A stretch of DNA of 64,000 bases, taken from Papaver somniferum. Taxonomy: Eukaryota; Streptophyta; Magnoliopsida; Ranunculales; Papaveraceae. The notes below the pieces were generated by a model, which saw only the letters and a program-made list of their open reading frames with translations, was not told where the DNA came from and searched no databases. This document shows positions 58,149 through 64,000 of the stretch, in pieces. Each line of letters starts with the position of its first letter. Position 1 is the first letter of the stretch. The stretch lies in the NCBI RefSeq assembly GCF_003573695.1, contig NC_039363.1, positions 154,592,406 through 154,656,405 of the forward strand. Direction: 5' to 3'. A program made the position numbers and the translations under genes.

Positions 58149-61100
58149 TTACCTTTTTCCATAAAATAATATATACGCTTCAGAGCGGAGGACTTCTGCT
58201 AGAGAAACCTCACGTGTGTGGGAATCACTAGCATAATACCATGTAGAACCCTCATTATCTTCCTCTTTCTTCCCTCTGCTTTTGTCACCTTTCACATATG
58301 CAACATAATGGCCTCCCCTCATACTCCCCGAGTGCTCCACAATTCCAAGCAGAGAATATTTGTACTCGCCTTTCCCAACAGACCTGCAAAGACAGTTTGT
58401 AAAATCAAATCCAAACATGAACTCATTAAAAAGATCATACTCAATAAAAACCACAAATTCAAAAACCACTGCAAGAATTTTTAGACAATTAATTTATCGA
58501 AAATAACAAAATAGAATAGGAAGTTCAACAATAGTGCAAGGAAAATTCACGGTTTTGTGCAGAGATGATATCTTTAGATAGTAATTGGACAAGATTCAAA
58601 TTAAACAATGCAACCCACTTCACAATACTATTGCATTCTCAAATAAGTAGCAGGATAACATTCGTCAGCGTCAGGTGAACAAATCACTTTTGTGGCTACA
58701 AAAATATACGACTTCCAAGATAGAAAGAACTACAGAAGGCACATGGTTTGATCGCCGAGTCATGGGATGAAAATTAAAAAATTAACACTTCTAAACTGGA
58801 AATACTTAAACAGATATCAATCATAACCGCCAGTTCCTTTCTAACATTCGAGTGCCTAGCAATTTCAAAATAATGCAAGTGCCTTTCATAATGGTGGGAC
58901 GAATCCCTATTGGATGAAATGTTCATGCGAAGACTCAACTATGGCTGAAATGGACAATTTATGGTGGGAATTAGAGCACTTGACAATTCACAGCTGATCG
59001 GTGGTTGCTCATTAAAACTAAATCCTATTTCCTAATACAGTCATGGCACATTATTCCCCATTGGGTTTATGGAGGAGAGCTCAAGTGCCAGCCCTGATGT
59101 ACAATCTAGGATTTTCTTTTAGGTTGTTACCTATTTTGTGTTAGAGATCGGCAAATGATGTTTTTTGGACAGTTGTACATTAAATTGCAATAAGTTAAGC
59201 TCTGCCCCTACAATCTAAAAAAAAGCATAGGAACATTATGGATAGGACTTCATGGGGGTGTGGCTTGATCACGTATTTGTAACAATCACCCTTGTTTTCT
59301 CAAGAGACATATCCTTATGACCTATGTGATAGAGATATGAGTTTAAAAGATTGTATCTCATAGTTTCCATTATTGCAGGTGAGCAATGAACAACTCAGAC
59401 TGGGTTGACGGGTTGAAAGATGTTTCAGTTAGTTCTTTTAATTGTGTTTAACTCACACAATAACAATGACACATAATAAGTGTCAAACAACAAAGATAGA
59501 AACAGATAATCCCAATCGTGAATTAGCAGGAAAAACACATAAATGCGCAATTAGATTGTTTCTATTCAGAACGAAAGCAAAAACAAAAGCTAACAATTTT
59601 TCAATCAAAACAAAGTCCAATCTGGAAGGAAAAAGAAAAACAAATATTAAGGCGTAACAATATGAAGTATTGACAGGAGCTTTTAACATGTTTTACCCTA
59701 TTTATTTTTTAATACTAGATTCTAACGGAAGGTGCTCTAGTCAATCTAAATAAGACATGTGTTTATTTTCCAAGGGTTCCATTTGTTTGGATTAGTAGAA
59801 TCATCGACAGAGTTGCTGTGGATTTCGCCTAGAGCTTGCTTTATCTATTCCTCTTTGATTCTCATTGCCATTACTTTATTTCTATCTTTTGGCTCGAGAG
59901 TCCATTAAGTATACTCTAGAAATGCTTCTCATTGTTGAGGACACAGAAATGTATACAATGGTGGAACAAGATTTGAAAAGCAAGAAAATGTATGAACAGT
60001 TGAATAAGATCAAAATGCATGGTTTATAAAACAGAAACTGAAAAAAAAATGAATACAAACATGAAAAGGTTGGAGGTTTACCTGGGGTCCATATATGGTC
60101 GAAGATCGATTGTTTCTTCAAAATTAACATGGCCACTCAATTTACTTAAGCGGCCACGAGTATCTTGGCTGAACCTCTTCAAATGAATGGTGAGAATTGA
60201 AGGAGCACTATTAATTAGAATCCTTTTAGTCGCATCCCTCTTTACTTTCAGACTTTTAGAGTCCACTTCCTCGCCTTCACCGGATTCCTGCGTTGCGGCT
60301 GAACAATCCGAATCCATATTTTCTGCTCGATTAATACAACTTACAGTAGTACCTGACCCATTTGCATTACATGAATAATCGACTTGACAATTAGACGTGT
60401 CAACTATAAGATCAGCATTACTTTCTTGATCCTCAGTAATACTCTTACATTTAGAATAGTTTGCCGAACCATCAGATCTCACCAACTGGGAGACTGGGGT
60501 CTGATTAGTTGATGTGGAATGAATATCACTATCCTGCTTCCCCCTGTCTAAATTTTCATCTATATCCAATAAAGAACTTTGACCTTCATTGATCTGACAA
60601 TTCAGACCAATAGTTGGCTGGCATTCCTTACTTTCTTCCGGTACTTGATCTTGCATAATCTTAGAACAATTCCCACAGAGCCAACCATGGTCACTGGAAA
60701 GAAGAAGTTCAGCTTTTGTAAAATGTGCTAAACAAGTATCTATGGAAACTGGTGCACCCTTATCATCAATTTCATCAGCATCAGATTCTGTACTGTTTCC
60801 CGCAAAAAACTTAGATTCTAACATATCATTTTCCGGGAAGCTTTTTTCACCAAACCAAGATCCTGAGTTGGGAACAGAATCCAACTCCGGTTCATTAAAC
60901 AAATCTCCTAAGCCATCAAACCCTGTATCTTGTCCACAGCCCGCAACAGACAAGGATGTCTCAGCTTCCTTGGTCAATATATCCTCAGTATTTGAAATGT
61001 CCTCTTTATATGGAAGCAAAATAGCTTTAGAATCTGGAGCCTGTGAAGGGAGTTCATCCTTACAAGAGTTTACCTGGGAAGAACCCAAATCAGGTGTGGA

Positions 61101-62636
61101 TTCCTTATTTGCGGAGACAACCTGGCTTTGTGAGTCCGAGTTATTCTGTATCATATCAGTTTGATCAGATAGTTTCTCCTCAGAAGCTTGCATAACTGGA
61201 TCATCATTATTTTGAGAGAGCAAAACACCCTTATCTAATGCTGCATCTGGGCCAAGATAATCCAACCATGAAATACTATCAAGTGCTTCTTCCATGAGAG
61301 GCAAAAAGACTGGTCCTGATGAAGACTCCTTGTTTCCCGATATGCCTGAAGAGGTGTTAGCCAATACAAGAACACCATCATTTTTTTCCTTTACCTGGAT
61401 CTTTCCACCTTTTCTTACTTCCCTTTTTGGAGGCAACTTCTTTTTCTTAGGTCGACTGAGTACTGATGGTTTCCTCGACGAATGTTTCTTCGTTGGTACT
61501 TCCAGTGATAGGTCTAAAAAAGGCTCATACACATTAGATGAGTGACCACATTCTACACAAGATACAGTACTAGATAGTTGGCCTCCAAAGATCATTTCCA
61601 CCAAGACGGGAGACGAATTTGAACTGGTCACATCTTTCTCACTGTTATGTAATTTTCTCACAGCCAACTCTTCGGTACACAGCCCGTCAAGTAAGCATCG
61701 AAGTAACTCATGGCTGTCCTGTTGCTGATATCCGCTAAATTGGGGGGCCTTAGCACAAATGCATCCAAATAGGTTTTTAGGACTTATCCCATTTCTTGAG
61801 TCTGATATGAGGCTTGTTTCAATGAAAAGTTTCTTCAGTGATATAGTAAGAGGTCCAGCAAACCGATTCAGTTTCATCAAGTGATCGCGCAATGGGTCCA
61901 TGGATAGAAGGTTTTGCATAACGGAATTAAAGAAGCAGGTGTTTCCAAGATTGAGCAAGCCTCGCACTATGTACCGACCACTTCCATCCAGAACCAAAGA
62001 TTCAGCATTTTCAATTTTCATTATGCCTCCAACATCTTCGGGATCCATTGAAGATCCTCTCGATGACTTTCCTTTAATTGCCTTTACAATGTCACCTAGA
62101 TGGTCTTTCTGCTCACCATTATCATCTGATTTTTCAAAAGGGATTAACGCATCGCACTGAAAGCAATATCGTAGTTTGGGGTTGTTAAATTGAATGATGC
62201 AAGGGTGACGGCTGGTCTTGTAATGCTGGAAGGCATGTGTTTGTGGAATATTTGGATATCCAACACCCCCACAAGAAAAATGCCCACATTCTAAGCACAC
62301 CCAAACAGGTTTTAATTCTGATTTCTTTTGCACAGAGCCTGCTCCGTTCTTCTTCCCGTGCTTGCTCCTTCCTTTGGCTCCCCTCCTCTCACTAGCATGT
62401 TCTCTACAATCCCTACACTTAACAGATTCTGATGAACTAATTTTCGAAGAAATTTTATCAAAATGCACACCCTCGAAAATATGGCTACACAGCTTTTTCT
62501 CCACTACCAGCAAAGAGTCATTATTCACATTCACAGGAGGTGGATTTAATTTTGCCAAAGATGTTCTAGAGGAATCAGAGGAAACCGCCCTCTCCTTTTG
62601 TATATTTTTTGTCTTCCTTTTTATTTTCTTCCCCAT
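58149..62636 (-). CDS. Ubiquitin-specific protease, UBP1/UBP2 type
   Basis: Two coding exons, 60082-62636 and 58149-58383, give 929 residues; ATG at 62636 follows a TTTGCAG acceptor at 62649. An N-terminal UBP-type zinc finger spans about residues 50-160 (C50, H52, C74, C77, C114, C117, with H-rich FQHYKTSRHP). The catalytic Cys box GLLNLGNTCFFNSVMQNL places Cys at 234; the QQQDSHELLRCLLDGL box follows. A long acidic insert (about 360-760) splits the domain. The His box SGSMRGGHYVAYVK (His877) and WYYASDSHTREVS are in the last exon. It cleaves ubiquitin from proteins; the zinc finger normally binds the free ubiquitin C-terminus. Arabidopsis UBP1 and UBP2 have this architecture and a similar length. 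No damage seen. The stop overlaps an AG/GTAAG donor-like site. Confidence 0.92.
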
Positions 62637-62648
62637 TGAATAATCTGA

Positions 62649-63430
62649 CTGCAAACAACAGGAAAACATTACTACTTTAAGAAGTACCAGAAAACAATCA
62701 AATCATTCGAAGTAAAGTAACCACCCATCATTAAACCATAGGGCAACAACCTAAACACGAAAAGTTGCAACTTTTAGAAGGAGCTTATTATCAGTAAGCA
62801 GATTGTATTATATTCAGTTCCAATCTCTTACATGCCCTATCTATTACTTTACTCAAAGATCCATTGGTCTTGAACACTGGTTCAAGTTCAGTTATCAGGT
62901 AACAACTCTGACGACAACTTGAAATCTCATTATAACTCAACTTAGCGCAATAACTCCGAACTAATGTGCTGATGAGCAGGTGAGCTAATAAACAATGTAC
63001 ATAGATGTTTCTAACACTAACATAAAAGAAAATAAATAAATATCTACAATAATATCTGAAACTTTAGCAAATTAAACAAAAAGAATCCTAGTTAAACTAA
63101 TGGGTTTCTACTTAAATAATCTTCAAAAGTATTTATGCGTAGATAGAGACACAGATTTCTACCTTAAGGATGGATATGGATTTTAGAGACTATAGAAAGA
63201 AACAGAAAATGATAATTAAATAGAAAAAATAAAAAACCGGTGCATTTTACCAGTACATAGTGTTAGTATAAATAAAAGAAAAAGAACAACAGATATCTCT
63301 GTTGTACTTAATAATCTGAAGCACGAAACTCCAAACCCTAGATAATCAACATATAGGGGGGAATGGAAGAAGAGAGATAATGAATTCGGTAACAGAGATA
63401 TAACGAGAGATGGAGTTAGAGAGATCGTAC
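62649..63430 (-). other. 5' UTR intron of UBP1/2
   Basis: The donor reads ACCAAG/GTACGATC at 63430 and the acceptor TTTGCAG at 62649-62650; the ATG is 13 bases into the next exon. A leader intron in this position is common in plant housekeeping genes. The untranslated first exon extends right from 63431 to perhaps 63500; the cap site is not fixed. Confidence 0.55.
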
Positions 63431-63649
63431 CTTGGTTTTAGGGTTAGCGAGGAGGTGGATGAGGTTAGGAGGGGAGCAGAGTGTTGGAGTTACTATTGAA
63501 GAAACTGGAAAGGGGGGAAAAAAGTGATAGTGTTCAAGGCAAGGGTTAATGCCTTCAGGTGGGACAATATCGGGAGATATTGTAATACAGACTGGGTAAA
63601 ATTGTCTTTACCTAGTTAGCACGTGCACTGCACGCGAGTATCTTTGATT

Positions 63650-64000
63650 CTATTTAGCCGATTTTAGGAGGCCCATGTACCTAACATTTTTAGGGGCGAC
63701 CCCGAAAGGATTAGGGCGATTTTTTTATTCCCAACCAAGGGCTGGTGTTGTGGGATGTTCTAGTGGCTCGGAAAGTACCTAAATATCCTTATATAATCGG
63801 TAGTTAAATATCGTTTATAGCAACCGATTATTACTTTGTTCCTCTCAAATTAAATTTGGGCTACTTCCACAACCGGTAGCTAATAAACATCCTTAGACTA
63901 CCGATTGTAAAATTAGAGAAAACTCGAAGTTTCATCTTTTTTAGCAATTTCGAATTTGGGGCATCTATCATAATCAGTAGAAAATTGAAGATATACAAGT
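63650..64000. mobile_element. Edge of another MULE-like element with its own motif
   Basis: Near 63657 the sequence GATTTTAGGAGGCCCATG resembles the MULE A left terminus, followed by a G/C-rich terminal-like block. After it comes an array of a fourth motif: AATCGGTAGTTAA near 63798, CAACCGATTATTAC near 63818, AACCGGTAGCTAA near 63870, CTACCGATTGTAA near 63897 and ATCAGTAG near 63973. The element runs off the window, so only about 350 bp can be judged. Confidence 0.45.

Noticed and set aside
60187..62643. Plus-strand frames opposite UBP1/2
   Set aside because: They are antisense shadows; domain boxes are found only on the minus strand.

Overview
The window is nuclear DNA from a flowering plant with a large, repeat-rich genome, probably a eudicot. 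The evidence is GT-AG introns, two conserved single-copy plant genes, plant LTR-retrotransposon families (Athila-like Ty3/gypsy and a copia-like element with a Met-tRNA primer site), LINE RNase H tails, a Stowaway-like MITE and several Mutator-like elements (MULEs). The species cannot be named from the sequence alone. Only two genes look functional: a HUA1-type six-finger CCCH protein (minus strand, 19.46-27.37 kb, 12 exons, 507 codons) and a UBP1/UBP2-type ubiquitin-specific protease (minus strand, CDS 58.15-62.64 kb, two coding exons, 929 residues). Everything else is mobile DNA or its remains.

Layout. 0-0.2 kb: a fragment resembling a selenium-binding-protein exon. 0.9-3.1 kb: a long LTR of the TGTTAGAGCA family whose first ~420 bp is inverted relative to the rest. 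3.1-5.1 kb: a probable second retroelement with a polypurine tract and a ~0.9 kb LTR. 6.9-19.4 kb: MULE A, ~12.5 kb, bounded by related termini. It carries decayed genes for a plant-mobile-domain (PMD) protein whose first exon begins like the histone H3 tail, several SANT/Myb-like proteins, and a FAR1/MULE transposase joined to an OTU protease domain. All intergenic gaps and one intron hold arrays of a GAGTCGTTA/TAACGACTC motif. 19.4-27.4 kb: HUA1, with a ~1.1 kb MULE (element C) sitting in one intron, almost against a 5' splice site. 27.5-54.1 kb: MULE B, whose transposase is split by a solo LTR (28.8-30.8 kb) and again by a nest made of a tandem dimer of an Athila-like element (three LTRs, two internal regions) followed by a truncated copia-like element. 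The far end of MULE B, with one accessory gene, resumes at ~51.9 kb. B and C share a different motif, CAGCCGTAA/TTACGGCTG. 54.2-56.9 kb: two 5'-truncated LINE tails with target-site duplications, a Stowaway-like MITE and a third motif array (TCAGCCGAAC). 58.1-63.5 kb: UBP1/2. 63.65 kb to the end: the start of another MULE-like sequence with a fourth motif (ATCGGTAG).

The most interesting signal is that each MULE lineage fills its non-coding DNA with its own short, both-strand motif. Together with the multi-gene cargo, this resembles the VANDAL/VANC situation in Arabidopsis, where an element-encoded protein recognises element-specific motifs to escape silencing. The PMD protein with a histone-H3-like N-terminus in MULE A is a candidate participant. 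All of its coding parts are now broken, so any function must be sought in intact relatives.
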